A DNA stretch of 64,000 nt from NCBI GenBank assembly GCA_944322345.1, contig CALUOO010000009.1, positions 1-64,000 on the forward strand. The letters run 5' to 3'. The notes under the pieces were generated by a model. The model worked only from the letters and a program-made list of their open reading frames with translations. It made no database searches and was not told the DNA's origin. The translations under genes and the position numbers were made by a program. Shown here in pieces: positions 54,621 through 63,746 of this stretch (positions are counted from its first letter, which is position 1; every line of letters starts with the position of its first letter). Origin of the DNA: an uncultured Bacteroides sp. GTDB taxonomy: Bacteria > Bacteroidota > Bacteroidia > Bacteroidales > Bacteroidaceae.

Positions 54621-55826
54621 ATGAAAATTTTAGTAACCGGCGCCAAGGGGTTTGTCGGTAGGAATCTTGTATCCCAACTGAAGAATATTCGGGACGGGAA
54701 AGCGCGTAATTATCCTTTTTCCGGAGAAGACATAACAGTGTTTGAATATGATGTAAATAATACAGCAGATGAACTGGAGCTGTATTGTGAACAGGCTGAT
54801 TTCGTATTCAATCTGGCAGGTGTGAACCGTCCGAAGGATCAGGCTGAATTTATGCAGGGAAATTTTGGATTTGCATCTACACTGCTGGAGATGCTGAAAA
54901 AGCATCAGAATACCTGTCCCGTGATGTTGGCAAGTTCTATTCAGGCAACTTTGATTGGTCGCTACGGACAATCGGATTATGGTAAGTCGAAACTTGCCGG
55001 TGAAGAGCTGTTCTTCGGATATGCAGAGGAAACAGGAGCTAAGGTATTGGTGTATCGTTTCCCAAATTTGTTTGGAAAATGGTGTCGGCCGAATTATAAC
55101 AGTGTTGTGGCTACATTTTGCAACAATATAGCCCATGATCTTCCTATACAGGTCAATGACCGTTCGACAGAACTGGAATTGCTGTATATTGATGATCTGG
55201 TAGAGGAAATGATTGCAGCCTTGTCCGGACACGAACATCATTGTGAATTTGATGGAGTGGGAGCTGTCCTGAAAGAAGACGGGCGTTATTGTGTTGTGCC
55301 GGCGACTCATAAAGTTACATTGGGTGAAATAGCAGATTTGCTTTATGCGTTTGCTGCACAGCCTTCAACATTGGTTGTTCCGGAGATTCCGTCAGGCTCG
55401 TTCGCCAAGAAACTTTATTCTACTTATTTGTCGTATTTACCCAAGGAAAAAGTGGCATTTCCGTTAAAAATGAATGTGGACGAACGGGGTAGTTTTACAG
55501 AACTGCTTCACACGGAGAAATGTGGACAGGTGAGTGTGAACATATCTAAGCCCGGAATCACCAAAGGGCAACACTGGCATCATACCAAATGGGAGTTTTT
55601 TATGGTAGTCAGCGGGCATGGCTTGATTCAACAGCGCAAAGTAGATACCAATGAAGTGATAGAGTTTGAGGTGAGCGGTGAAAGAATAGAGGCTGTACAC
55701 ATGTTACCGGGATATACACATAATATTATTAATTTGAGTGATACGGAAAATCTGGTAACGGTGATGTGGGCAAATGAAACATTCGATCCGAACCGTCCGG
55801 ATACATTTTTTGAGCCTGTAAAATAG
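54621..55826 (+). CDS. capF: UDP-sugar reductase CapF/FnlB (SDR plus cupin)
   Basis: CapF reduces the CapE product to the UDP-6-deoxy-L-talose-type intermediate. The 401-residue protein has an N-terminal SDR domain (VTGAKGFVGRNL; catalytic YGKSK) and a C-terminal cupin with its metal-type histidines in GQHWHHTKWEFFMVVSG. Both domains and the length match the family. A 107-bp gap separates it from capE, with no clear promoter inside. Confidence 0.93.
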   Translation: MKILVTGAKGFVGRNLVSQLKNIRDGKARNYPFSGEDITVFEYDVNNTADELELYCEQADFVFNLAGVNRPKDQAEFMQGNFGFASTLLEMLKKHQNTCPVMLASSIQATLIGRYGQSDYGKSKLAGEELFFGYAEETGAKVLVYRFPNLFGKWCRPNYNSVVATFCNNIAHDLPIQVNDRSTELELLYIDDLVEEMIAALSGHEHHCEFDGVGAVLKEDGRYCVVPATHKVTLGEIADLLYAFAAQPSTLVVPEIPSGSFAKKLYSTYLSYLPKEKVAFPLKMNVDERGSFTELLHTEKCGQVSVNISKPGITKGQHWHHTKWEFFMVVSGHGLIQQRKVDTNEVIEFEVSGERIEAVHMLPGYTHNIINLSDTENLVTVMWANETFDPNRPDTFFEPVK

Positions 55827-55833
55827 TAAAGAT

Positions 55834-56994
55834 ATGGCGTCATTTAAAAATAACGGAAAACTGAAACTGTTAATTATTGTTGGTACGCGTCCGGAGATTA
55901 TACGTCTGGCGGCTGTAATCAACAAATGCAGAAAATATTTTGATTGTATTTTGGCACATACCGGGCAGAATTATGATTATAACCTGAACGGGGTCTTTTT
56001 TAAAGACTTGAAGCTTGCTGATCCGGAGGTTTATTTGGATGCTGTAGGTGAGGACTTGGGAGCAACGATGGGGAATATCATAGATAAGAGTTACAAGCTG
56101 ATGGTAGAGATACAGCCGGATGCTGTGTTGGTATTAGGAGATACCAATTCTTGTCTGAGCGTGATAGGTGCCAAGCGACTACATATCCCTATTTTTCATA
56201 TGGAAGCCGGCAATCGTTGCTTCGACGAATGTTTGCCGGAAGAAACAAACCGTCGTATTGTAGACATTATCAGTGATGTGAACATTTGTTATAGCGAGCA
56301 TGCACGCCGTTATCTGAATGCCACTAATGTAGCTCCACAACGTACGTATGTCAGTGGTTCGCCGATGGCAGAAGTACTGCATAACAATCTGGCGGATATT
56401 GAGGCAAGCGATATTCACAAAAGGTTAGGACTGGAAAAAGGTAAATACATTCTACTTAGTGCACACCGTGAAGAGAATATTGATACAGAAAAGAATTTTG
56501 TGTCATTGTTCAGCGCGATTAACAAAATGGCAGAAAAATACGATATGCCTATTCTGTATAGTTGTCATCCTCGTAGCCGGAAACGTTTGGAGACAAGTGG
56601 ATTCAAATTAGATAAACGGGTTATACAGCATGAACCCCTTGGATTTCATGACTATAATTGCTTGCAGATGAATGCTTATGCAGTAGTATCGGATAGTGGA
56701 ACATTGCCTGAGGAAAGTAGCTTCTTTACCAGTATTGGCCGTTCATTCCCGGCTGTCTGTATCCGTACCAGTACCGAACGCCCCGAGGCATTGGACAAGG
56801 GATGTTTTATTCTTGCCGGTATTGACGAACACTCTTTATTGCAAGCTGTAGATACAGCTGTGGAGATGAACAATAATCATGATGACGGTTTGCCTGTTCC
56901 TGATTACACTGATGAGAATGTTTCTACGAAAGTAGTTAAGTTGATTCAGAGTTATACGGGAGTAGTGAATAAGATGGTGTGGAGGAAATTCTGA
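55834..56994 (+). CDS. capG: UDP-sugar C2 epimerase CapG/FnlC
   Basis: CapG inverts C2 to yield UDP-N-acetyl-L-fucosamine. The 386-residue protein belongs to the non-hydrolysing UDP-GlcNAc 2-epimerase superfamily: IVGTRPEIIRLAAVI at its start, AGNRCFDECLPEETNRRI in the middle and VVSDSGTLPEESS near residue 285. The position after capF distinguishes it from the WecB paralogue at 30999-32090. Confidence 0.92.
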   Translation: MASFKNNGKLKLLIIVGTRPEIIRLAAVINKCRKYFDCILAHTGQNYDYNLNGVFFKDLKLADPEVYLDAVGEDLGATMGNIIDKSYKLMVEIQPDAVLVLGDTNSCLSVIGAKRLHIPIFHMEAGNRCFDECLPEETNRRIVDIISDVNICYSEHARRYLNATNVAPQRTYVSGSPMAEVLHNNLADIEASDIHKRLGLEKGKYILLSAHREENIDTEKNFVSLFSAINKMAEKYDMPILYSCHPRSRKRLETSGFKLDKRVIQHEPLGFHDYNCLQMNAYAVVSDSGTLPEESSFFTSIGRSFPAVCIRTSTERPEALDKGCFILAGIDEHSLLQAVDTAVEMNNNHDDGLPVPDYTDENVSTKVVKLIQSYTGVVNKMVWRKF

Positions 56995-57007
56995 TATACT
57001 GCTTTGT

Positions 57008-57409
57008 ATGAAAATAATTGGTAAAGAAATTATTGCAAAAGTTCATTCACAGGCAAAAGAATCTTCTCGCCAACGAATGAATTACAATATCCATGAGTCG
57101 TTGGATGAAGAGATACATAAGTTACTGAACTCTTTACAACCGGGAACGGAAATGCCTATTCATCGGCATCTTCATCCTGAGAAAAAGGAAACTTTTGTAT
57201 TGTTAGAAGGAGCGTTGGAGGTATTGAAGTATGATGATAACAAAAACATTGTTGAACGTTGTCTGATGAGCCATGAAAGTGGTAATATCGTGTGTGAGAT
57301 TATGCCTGACGAATGGCATTCTTTCCATGTATTGCGGCCAAATACATTAATCCTTGAAATAAAGAGAGGGCCATATATACCTTTTCAAGAAATCGATTTG
57401 CTAAAATGA
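57008..57409 (+). CDS. wbuC: WbuC-family cupin protein
   Basis: The 133-residue protein has a cupin core with metal-type ligands in MPIHRHLHPEKKETFVLLEG and a later His in DEWHSFHVL. WbuC proteins occur next to FucNAc genes and WbuB-type glycosyltransferases in O-antigen loci such as E. coli O26, but the reaction is not established. It overlaps the next glycosyltransferase gene by 4 bp (ATGA). Confidence 0.88.
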   Translation: MKIIGKEIIAKVHSQAKESSRQRMNYNIHESLDEEIHKLLNSLQPGTEMPIHRHLHPEKKETFVLLEGALEVLKYDDNKNIVERCLMSHESGNIVCEIMPDEWHSFHVLRPNTLILEIKRGPYIPFQEIDLLK

Positions 57410-58611
57410 ATGTAATATTTCTGACAGTCAGTCGGATGAATGATATCCGTGATAGAGGTATTTATACAGATTTGATGCGTAAATTCCGAGATGAAGGTCA
57501 TCATGTTTATATTGTAGCACCTGTGGAACGTCGATATAAACAACTAACTTCATTGAAGGAAGAGGCTGGAATACATATTTTACAAGTTAAAACGCTTAAT
57601 ATTCAAAAGACAAATGTTATTGAAAAAGGATTGGGAATTATCTGTCTGGAAAAGCAATTTAAGAAAGCAATACAAGAATTTTTTAAAAATATATGTTTTG
57701 ATTTGATATTGTATTCTACTCCTCCTATAACATTGAATAAAGTCATTACATTCTTAAAATACCAAAATCCTCAGGCTGTTTGCTATCTTTTGTTGAAAGA
57801 TATCTTTCCACAAAATGCAGTGGATTTGGGTATGTTTTCACAACATAGTCTATTTTATAAAATATTTCGAAAAAAGGAGATACAACTATATCAGAATTCT
57901 GATTTTATCGGTTGTATGTCTCCAGCAAATGTAGATTTTATTTTAAAGCATAATTCTTTCTTAAGTAAGGAGCAGGTAGAAGTTGCTCCAAATAGTTTGG
58001 ATTTATTGGACAATGCGGTTGAAGTAAACCGCAATGAAATTCGCAGGAAATATCAGCTGCCCATTGATAAACCTATTTTTATTTATGGAGGGAATTTAGG
58101 AAAACCACAAGGTATTGATTTTGTTATTAAATGCCTGGAAAAAAATAAAGAAAGAACGGATTGTCATTTCCTGATTGTAGGTAATGGAACTGAATATTCT
58201 AAATTAGCTTGCTGGTGTGAAAAGGCACATGCAAAGTCTGTTTCATTATTAAAAGGTTTACCTAAAGAGGATTACGATAAATTAGTCCAAAGTTGCGATG
58301 TCGGTCTCATATTTCTAGATCATCGTTTTCAGATACCTAATTATCCATCCCGTTTATTATCGTACTTAGAATATAAAATGCCTGTTATCGCAGCAACAGA
58401 TATTCATACTGATATTGGGAGCATTGCAGAGAAAAACGGTTATGGATATTGGTGTGAGAGTATAAATCCTGATGACTTTACTGCTTGCGTCAGTCGGTTT
58501 GTGGAACATCCTGATAGAATTATATCAATGGGGGAGAAAGGTTATCAATTCTTATTGGACAATTATTTGATAAAGTATACTTATCAAACCATTTTGAAAC
58601 ATATATGCTAG
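57406..58611 (+). CDS. Glycosyltransferase family 4 (WbuB-like)
   Basis: The 401-residue GT-B enzyme starts MNVIFLTVSRMNDIRDRGIY, with a GT4 donor-site region: IFIYGGNLGKPQGIDFVI and later PSRLLSYLEYKMPVIAA. In loci with fnlABC and wbuC this position is held by WbuB, which is thought to transfer L-FucNAc; I infer the same here. The gene begins the second AT-rich block. Confidence 0.85.
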   Translation: MNVIFLTVSRMNDIRDRGIYTDLMRKFRDEGHHVYIVAPVERRYKQLTSLKEEAGIHILQVKTLNIQKTNVIEKGLGIICLEKQFKKAIQEFFKNICFDLILYSTPPITLNKVITFLKYQNPQAVCYLLLKDIFPQNAVDLGMFSQHSLFYKIFRKKEIQLYQNSDFIGCMSPANVDFILKHNSFLSKEQVEVAPNSLDLLDNAVEVNRNEIRRKYQLPIDKPIFIYGGNLGKPQGIDFVIKCLEKNKERTDCHFLIVGNGTEYSKLACWCEKAHAKSVSLLKGLPKEDYDKLVQSCDVGLIFLDHRFQIPNYPSRLLSYLEYKMPVIAATDIHTDIGSIAEKNGYGYWCESINPDDFTACVSRFVEHPDRIISMGEKGYQFLLDNYLIKYTYQTILKHIC

Positions 58612-58632
58612 ATATAGATACATTTTAGCGAA

Positions 58633-59256
58633 ATGTGTAAAGCAGTAGTAGAGATAAAAAAGTGTATAATTTTTATGGCTAGAATATTTATTTACATTAA
58701 GCATCATTTCAAGTTTATATGGGAGGGAATAGAGCAATTTAATTCTTTGCTGTTCTGTTTGTTGTATGGAAAGAAAATGGAACGAAGTCTTGTAATTTTA
58801 AATCAAAATAAACTTTCAGATTTTAGTTTCCGTGTTATAGAAACAGAAGATCTCTCTAAATTGGCATTATTTTTTAAAAAACAACCGCACGATTCATTTC
58901 TTTATTTTAAACCGCACGATTTTGATTATAAGTCTTTAAGGAAACAAATGGCTAATAAGGCTTTCTTGATGATTGGATGTTTTTTGAATAATCAATTAGT
59001 AGGATACTGTTTTGTACGTTTTTTCTTTAACAGACAGGCATTCAGAGGGAAAATTGTGGATGTATCATATCAAGGACAGGGTATTGCAAAGGAAATGGGA
59101 AGATTGACTTTTTTAATTTCAAAAAATATGGGTTTTAGATTGTTTGCAACGATATCTAAGAAAAATGTAAAATCAATAGCTTCTTCTAAGGCTGTCAATA
59201 CAATACGTATTGTAAAGGAACTCCCTGATGAATATCTTTATGTGGAATATCTATAG
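58633..59256 (+). CDS. GNAT-like acetyltransferase
   Basis: The 207-residue protein has an unusual basic N-terminal 45 residues with hydrophobic runs (IFIYIKHHFKFIW), then a GNAT-like domain (FRVIETEDLSKLALFF, VVDVSYQGQGIAKEMGR-like segment with YQGQGIAKEMG). It may acylate an amino group of the capsule sugar. It is AT-rich. It ends 7 bp before the start chosen for the sugar transferase. Confidence 0.7.
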   Translation: MCKAVVEIKKCIIFMARIFIYIKHHFKFIWEGIEQFNSLLFCLLYGKKMERSLVILNQNKLSDFSFRVIETEDLSKLALFFKKQPHDSFLYFKPHDFDYKSLRKQMANKAFLMIGCFLNNQLVGYCFVRFFFNRQAFRGKIVDVSYQGQGIAKEMGRLTFLISKNMGFRLFATISKKNVKSIASSKAVNTIRIVKELPDEYLYVEYL

Positions 59257-59263
59257 TATTTTT

Positions 59264-59872
59264 ATGTTGAAATTTTTATTTGATCGTACCGTTTCTTTTA
59301 TCGGATTGTTAATCCTTTGCCCTTTACTGTTACTTGTTGCTATTCTGATTAAAATAAAAATGCCAGATGGTCCAGTTCTTTTTATGCAGAAACGTGTAGG
59401 GCGTGATGGAAAGCTATTTACGATGTATAAATTCCGCTCAATGACTGTTCATCATTCTGGTAGTTCTGTTTCGGTGAAAGGTGAAAGTCGTATTACTCCT
59501 TTCGGTGCAAAACTGAGGAAATATAAGTTGGATGAATTGCCTGAGCTTTGGAATGTGTTTATCGGCGATATGAGTTTTGTAGGTCCGCGCCCAGATGTTC
59601 CCGGTTATGCGGATGCTTTAACGGGGGACGACAGGGAAGTATTAAAACTTCGTCCTGGAATAACAGGACCTGCGTCATTGAAATATCGGAATGAAGAAGA
59701 ACTCTTGGCACAACAGAGTGATCCAATTCGATACAATGATGAAGTGATTTTTCCTGATAAAGTACGGATTAACCGCTATTATCTACACCACTATTCATTT
59801 ATCAAAGATATTCAAATGATAATTTGTACTATTCTTGGAAGAAGAACGATGTATAACGGAGAATTGATATAA
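59264..59872 (+). CDS. Priming sugar-phosphate transferase (PglC/WcfS type)
   Basis: I choose the ATG at 59264 (202 residues, MLKFLFDRTVSFIGLLILC), which gives the usual start; an earlier ATG at 59228 would overlap the preceding gene. A single N-terminal membrane segment is followed by the family motifs KFRSM, DELPELWNVFIGDMSFVGPRPD and RPGITG. The small size without the four-helix N-terminus matches monotopic PglC-like enzymes, which load a sugar-1-phosphate on undecaprenyl phosphate. Next to a PglE/WcfR-type aminotransferase, the sugar is probably the 4-amino sugar. Confidence 0.9.
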   Translation: MLKFLFDRTVSFIGLLILCPLLLLVAILIKIKMPDGPVLFMQKRVGRDGKLFTMYKFRSMTVHHSGSSVSVKGESRITPFGAKLRKYKLDELPELWNVFIGDMSFVGPRPDVPGYADALTGDDREVLKLRPGITGPASLKYRNEEELLAQQSDPIRYNDEVIFPDKVRINRYYLHHYSFIKDIQMIICTILGRRTMYNGELI

Positions 59873-59888
59873 AAAACATATTATAGCT

Positions 59889-61136
59889 ATGAATCAGAAA
59901 CGAATTTACCTTTGCCTTGCTCACATGAGTGGCAATGAGATGAAGTATATTCAGGAGGCATTCGATACAAACTGGGTAGTGCCTCTTGGACCTAATGTGA
60001 ACGGATTTGAAGCGGATTTAAAGACTTTTGTTGGGGAAAACAAAGAAGTGGTGGCTCTGTCGGCAGGTACGGCGGCAGTTCATTTGGCGTTGCTAGCTTG
60101 CGGTGTGGGACGAGGAGATGAAGTATTGGTGCAGAGTTTTACCTTCTGTGCGTCGTCACATCCGGTGACTTACTTGGGGGCTACACCTGTGTTTATTGAC
60201 TCGGAAGAGGAGACTTGGAATATGGACCCACAGCTGTTGGAGAAAGCAATAGTGGACCGTATGGAGAAGACGGGGAAGAAGCCAAAGGCAATTGTACCGG
60301 TGTATCTGTATGGTATGCCTGCTAAAATAGAGGAGATTATGGCGATTGCCAATAAGTATGATATTCCGGTTATTGAGGATGCAGCAGAAGGACTTGGAAG
60401 CTGCTACGACGGACAGGTATGCGGCACTTTTGGACGATACGGGGTATTATCGTTCAATGGAAATAAAATGATTACAACTTCGGGAGGTGGTGCGCTGATC
60501 TGTCCGGACGAAGAGTCAAAACGTAAAATCATGTTTTATGCAACGCAGGCCCGGGAAGCGTATCCGTACTATCAGCATGAAGAGATTGGATATAACTATC
60601 GTATGAGCAATATCTGTGCGGGCATTGGACGTGGACAGATGACTGTGCTTGACGAACATATAGCTCATCATCGGCATATTGCTGCGTTATATAAGAAACT
60701 GCTAGCTGGAATAGATGGAATTACATTGCATGAGAATCCTTCGTCACGCTATGATAGTAACTATTGGCTGAATACGATATTATTGGATGATGGCTTGAAA
60801 GTAAAAGGAGAAGAACATGCTTATGAGGTTGCCGTACAAGGGGCAGTGGGCGGCGCAGCAGGAGTGACACATGAGGCAAAGACTTTGCATACAGACTGTG
60901 AACCCAATAGAAACGTGGAGGCAATGCGTATGGCATTGGATAAGGCGGGCATTGAGAGCCGTCCGTTGTGGAAACCGATGCATAAGCAGCCGGTATATAG
61001 AAATAATCCAAGTTACTTGAATGGGGTGAGTGAGACATTGTTTAGAAAGGGGTTATGTCTGCCAAGTGGTCCGTGTGTGACGGATGAGGAAGTGAACTAT
61101 ATTGTCGAGACAATTAGAGAAAGTATCAGGTCATAA
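59889..61136 (+). CDS. UDP-4-keto-6-deoxy-GlcNAc aminotransferase (PglE/WcfR type)
   Basis: The 415-residue DegT-family enzyme has its PLP lysine at Lys193 in SFNGNKMITTSGGG and Asp164 in IEDAAEGLG. The sequence (LSAGTAAVHLALLACGVGRGDEVL) is that of transaminases making UDP-4-amino-4,6-dideoxy-HexNAc. An Ala/Gly-rich insert near residues 310-335 (EVAVQGAVGGAAGVTHEAK) makes it longer than PglE. In B. fragilis PSA the equivalent WcfR makes the AATGal precursor. The terminator at 61192-61228 ends this part of the operon. Confidence 0.9.
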   Translation: MNQKRIYLCLAHMSGNEMKYIQEAFDTNWVVPLGPNVNGFEADLKTFVGENKEVVALSAGTAAVHLALLACGVGRGDEVLVQSFTFCASSHPVTYLGATPVFIDSEEETWNMDPQLLEKAIVDRMEKTGKKPKAIVPVYLYGMPAKIEEIMAIANKYDIPVIEDAAEGLGSCYDGQVCGTFGRYGVLSFNGNKMITTSGGGALICPDEESKRKIMFYATQAREAYPYYQHEEIGYNYRMSNICAGIGRGQMTVLDEHIAHHRHIAALYKKLLAGIDGITLHENPSSRYDSNYWLNTILLDDGLKVKGEEHAYEVAVQGAVGGAAGVTHEAKTLHTDCEPNRNVEAMRMALDKAGIESRPLWKPMHKQPVYRNNPSYLNGVSETLFRKGLCLPSGPCVTDEEVNYIVETIRESIRS

Positions 61137-61191
61137 AAGACTTGCCAAGCAAGATAAAACAATCAACTGAATTTTACGAATCAATAAAACT

Positions 61192-61228
61192 TTGGCTGCC
61201 TTCGAAGGAAGGTAGTCAAGGCTTTTTT
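61192..61228 (+). terminator. Intrinsic terminator after the aminotransferase gene
   Basis: A 12-bp stem with two G-U pairs (61192-61203 with 61208-61219, loop GAAG) is followed by GGC and six T. Confidence 0.8.
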
Positions 61229-61350
61229 ATGCCTTTGGGCTGACAAAGATTCGTCCGACCTGATATATACTTGATTCGTTTTCACAGAATGACACGACTT
61301 TGATCGGGAATAAATAAGGGGTAAATAATATTTTAATGTGATTTGAAATT

Positions 61351-63252
61351 ATGAAGCATTTCATTAAGCGGTATTTATCGGTGAATGTGTTGCCGATATG
61401 GATTATATTGGCTATCGACGTGGCGGTGATTGCCATTTCTATTTTATTGGCGTATGCACTACGCTATGATTTCAGCAGTCTGGTGTTTGAGTCGGTGACT
61501 ATACGGAAGACTCTGCTGATGGCAATAGTTGTCAATCTGGTGTTGTTTAAGGCATTCCGTACTTATTCGAGCGTGCTGCGATTGTCGTCGTTTGTGGATA
61601 TTGCACGGATATTTGTGGCATTGTCTGTGGCGTATGGGGTGCTTGCTCTGGTCAGTCTGCTGGCACCATTGTTGACAGGGGGGCGATATGCTCCGGTGAG
61701 CATTGTGCTGATGGCGTATATCATCAATTTTGCACTGATGGCAAGTTCGAGAATCATAGTGAAGATGACTTTTGAGGCTATTGGGGCGAACAGTTCTGCA
61801 CGGACGGATGTATTTATCTATGGTGCAAGAGAGGCGGGAGTGAGCATAGCCAAATCGCTGAGGGTGTCGATGAAGGAGCGTTATCGGTTGAGGGGCTTTA
61901 TTGCTGACGAACCGGAGCTGTATGACAAGCTGATTATGGGTGTCAGAGTGGTGCCGAATGATGAACGGCTGTTTGATGTGCTGGCGGAAAAGGGGGTGAA
62001 AACAATTATTGTGTCGCCGGCCAAGCAGGAGGCTTTGAAGAAAGAGGAGAATTTGGACAGATTCCTGAAACACAATATGAAACTGCTGTCTGCTCCGCCA
62101 TTGGGGGACTGGAATCAGCGGGGACTGGAGAGCAGGGATATTAAGGAAATACAGATAGAGGATCTGCTGCAAAGGGATCCGATTGTGATTGATATACACA
62201 AAGTGGCATCGCATCTGGAAGGTAAAAGGGTAATGATAACCGGGGCTGCAGGATCGATAGGAAGCGAAATTATGCGACAGGTAGCTTCGTTTAATCCTTA
62301 TAAGCTGATTTTGGTAGATCAGGCGGAAACTCCGTTGCATGATATCCGATTGGAACTGCAAGACCGCTGGCGGGACATCAGTGCCGAGACAATTGTGGCA
62401 GACATTTCGAATGCTACGCGGATGGAATCGATTTTCAATGAATTCAGGCCTCAATATATTTTTCATGCAGCGGCGTATAAGCATGTGCCGATGATGGAGG
62501 ATAATGTGTCGGAATCGATTCAGGTGAATGTAAATGGTACGCGGATTGTTGCGGATCTGGCTGTGAAGTATAAGGCTGACAAATTTGTGATGATTTCGAC
62601 AGACAAGGCCGTGAATCCGACAAACGTGATGGGATGTTCGAAACGTATCTGTGAAATCTATGTGCAGAGTCTGGCGAAGAAACTGCAGAAGGAGGGAGGA
62701 CACGTGACGCAGTTTATTACAACGCGTTTTGGGAATGTACTGGGATCGAACGGATCGGTAATACCACGATTCAAAGAACAAATAAGAAAAGGAGGACCGG
62801 TGACAGTGACTCATCCGGAGATTATCCGTTATTTTATGACAATACCCGAAGCTTGCCGATTGGTATTGGAGGCGGGAAGCATGGGGAATGGGGGAGAAAT
62901 CTACATTTTCGATATGGGTAAGCCGGTGAAGATTGTTGACTTGGCAAAGCGGATGATCAGCCTTTCTGGACGGACGGATGTGGAGATTAAGTTTACGGGA
63001 TTGCGACACGGAGAGAAGTTGTATGAAGAGTTACTGAATGTGAAGGAACTGACAAAACCAACCTATCATGAAAAGATTATGATTGCTACTGTGAGGGAGT
63101 ATGACTATGATGAAGTGAAAGGCAGAATTCAGCAACTGATAGACGTAAGTTATACTTATGATCAGATGAGGATTGTGGCGGCAATGAAGGAGTTGGTCCC
63201 TGAGTTTATCAGTAAGAATTCATGTTTTGAAGTTCTGGATAAGAAAGAATGA
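61351..63252 (+). CDS. CapD/PglF-type UDP-GlcNAc 4,6-dehydratase, membrane-anchored
   Basis: The 633-residue protein has four N-terminal membrane segments (about 15-135), a first Rossmann domain (IYGAREAG at 157-164) and a catalytic SDR domain with TGAAGSIG at 297-304, ISTDKA near 415-420 and MGCSK at 427-431 (Met for the usual Tyr, as in WbpM and PglF). It forms UDP-2-acetamido-2,6-dideoxy-xylo-hexos-4-ulose, the substrate of the upstream aminotransferase. It lies after a terminator, so it may have its own weak promoter; B. fragilis keeps such an enzyme (UngD) shared between capsules. Confidence 0.92.
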   Translation: MKHFIKRYLSVNVLPIWIILAIDVAVIAISILLAYALRYDFSSLVFESVTIRKTLLMAIVVNLVLFKAFRTYSSVLRLSSFVDIARIFVALSVAYGVLALVSLLAPLLTGGRYAPVSIVLMAYIINFALMASSRIIVKMTFEAIGANSSARTDVFIYGAREAGVSIAKSLRVSMKERYRLRGFIADEPELYDKLIMGVRVVPNDERLFDVLAEKGVKTIIVSPAKQEALKKEENLDRFLKHNMKLLSAPPLGDWNQRGLESRDIKEIQIEDLLQRDPIVIDIHKVASHLEGKRVMITGAAGSIGSEIMRQVASFNPYKLILVDQAETPLHDIRLELQDRWRDISAETIVADISNATRMESIFNEFRPQYIFHAAAYKHVPMMEDNVSESIQVNVNGTRIVADLAVKYKADKFVMISTDKAVNPTNVMGCSKRICEIYVQSLAKKLQKEGGHVTQFITTRFGNVLGSNGSVIPRFKEQIRKGGPVTVTHPEIIRYFMTIPEACRLVLEAGSMGNGGEIYIFDMGKPVKIVDLAKRMISLSGRTDVEIKFTGLRHGEKLYEELLNVKELTKPTYHEKIMIATVREYDYDEVKGRIQQLIDVSYTYDQMRIVAAMKELVPEFISKNSCFEVLDKKE

Positions 63253-63355
63253 AAGTAAGATGTTAGAAGGAAGGCAGGGATATGACTTTAGAAATGACCT
63301 TTAGTTTAATGATGTGCTATCGATAGGAGAATCTCTAAAAAAAGTGTTGAAAATA

Positions 63356-63388
63356 TTTGCATACTAGAAAAAATACTTCTACATTTGC
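63356..63388 (+). promoter_or_regulatory. Promoter of the tRNA pair
   Basis: TTTG (63356-63359) and TACATTTG (63381-63388) are 21 bp apart, upstream of tRNA-Ser and tRNA-Glu. Confidence 0.65.
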
Positions 63389-63416
63389 ACCGCATTTGAG
63401 AGGAATGCCAATGTAA

Positions 63417-63503
63417 GGAAGTTTGGGTGAGTGGCTGAAACCAGCAGTTTGCTAAACTGCCGACCGGGTCACCGGTCCGGGGGTTCGAATCCCCCAGCTT
63501 CCG
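63417..63503 (+). tRNA. tRNA-Ser(GCU)
   Basis: The sequence folds as a class II tRNA. The acceptor GGAAGTT pairs with AGCTTCC. The anticodon stem-loop is GCAGT-TTGCTAA-ACTGC with anticodon GCT, and a long variable arm is formed by ACCGG/CCGGT. The T arm is GGGGG-TTCGAAT-CCCCC. No CCA is encoded. The 5' end is certain only to about one base. Confidence 0.93.
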
Positions 63504-63512
63504 CTTATAATT

Positions 63513-63584
63513 GGTGGGTTCGTCTAACGGTTAGGACACATGCCTCTCACGCATGTAATACGAGTTCGATTCTCGTACCCACTA
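63513..63584 (+). tRNA. tRNA-Glu(CUC)
   Basis: A 72-nt cloverleaf: acceptor GGTGGGT with ACCCACT (a G-U closing pair at the end), D arm GTCTAACGGTTAGGAC, anticodon stem-loop CATGC-CTCTCAC-GCATG with anticodon CTC, and T arm ACGAG-TTCGATT-CTCGT. No CCA is encoded. It is 9 bp after tRNA-Ser. Confidence 0.93.
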
Positions 63585-63593
63585 CAAAGTAAT

Positions 63594-63642
63594 AAAGCGT
63601 TGATTTTAAGGCTGATAAACCTAAAATTCAACGCTTTTTCTT
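63594..63642 (+). terminator. Terminator after the tRNA pair
   Basis: AAAGCGTTGATTTTAAGG and CCTAAAATTCAACGCTTT form a long stem with a single bulge, followed by TTTTTC. It separates the tRNAs from the integrase region. Confidence 0.75.
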
Positions 63643-63692
63643 TTTGACCAATCGTAATATGCAGTTAAAAAAAACAGATTATTTGCACAAAA

Positions 63693-63711
63693 ATGGTGCT
63701 ATTTGCACCAT
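63693..63711. promoter_or_regulatory. Inverted repeat upstream of the integrase gene
   Basis: ATGGTGC and GCACCAT are perfect complements around TATTT. TTTGCAC and CCTGCAAA motifs are repeated in the next 40 bases. The layout fits binding by a recombinase or a regulator near an attachment site, but nothing proves it. Confidence 0.35.
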
Positions 63712-63746
63712 CGAAATGCAATACACCTGCAAAATACCTGCAAATT

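Noticed and set aside
61459-63009. 516-residue minus-strand frame
   Set aside because: Antisense shadow of the PglF-type dehydratase gene; composition is unlike a protein.
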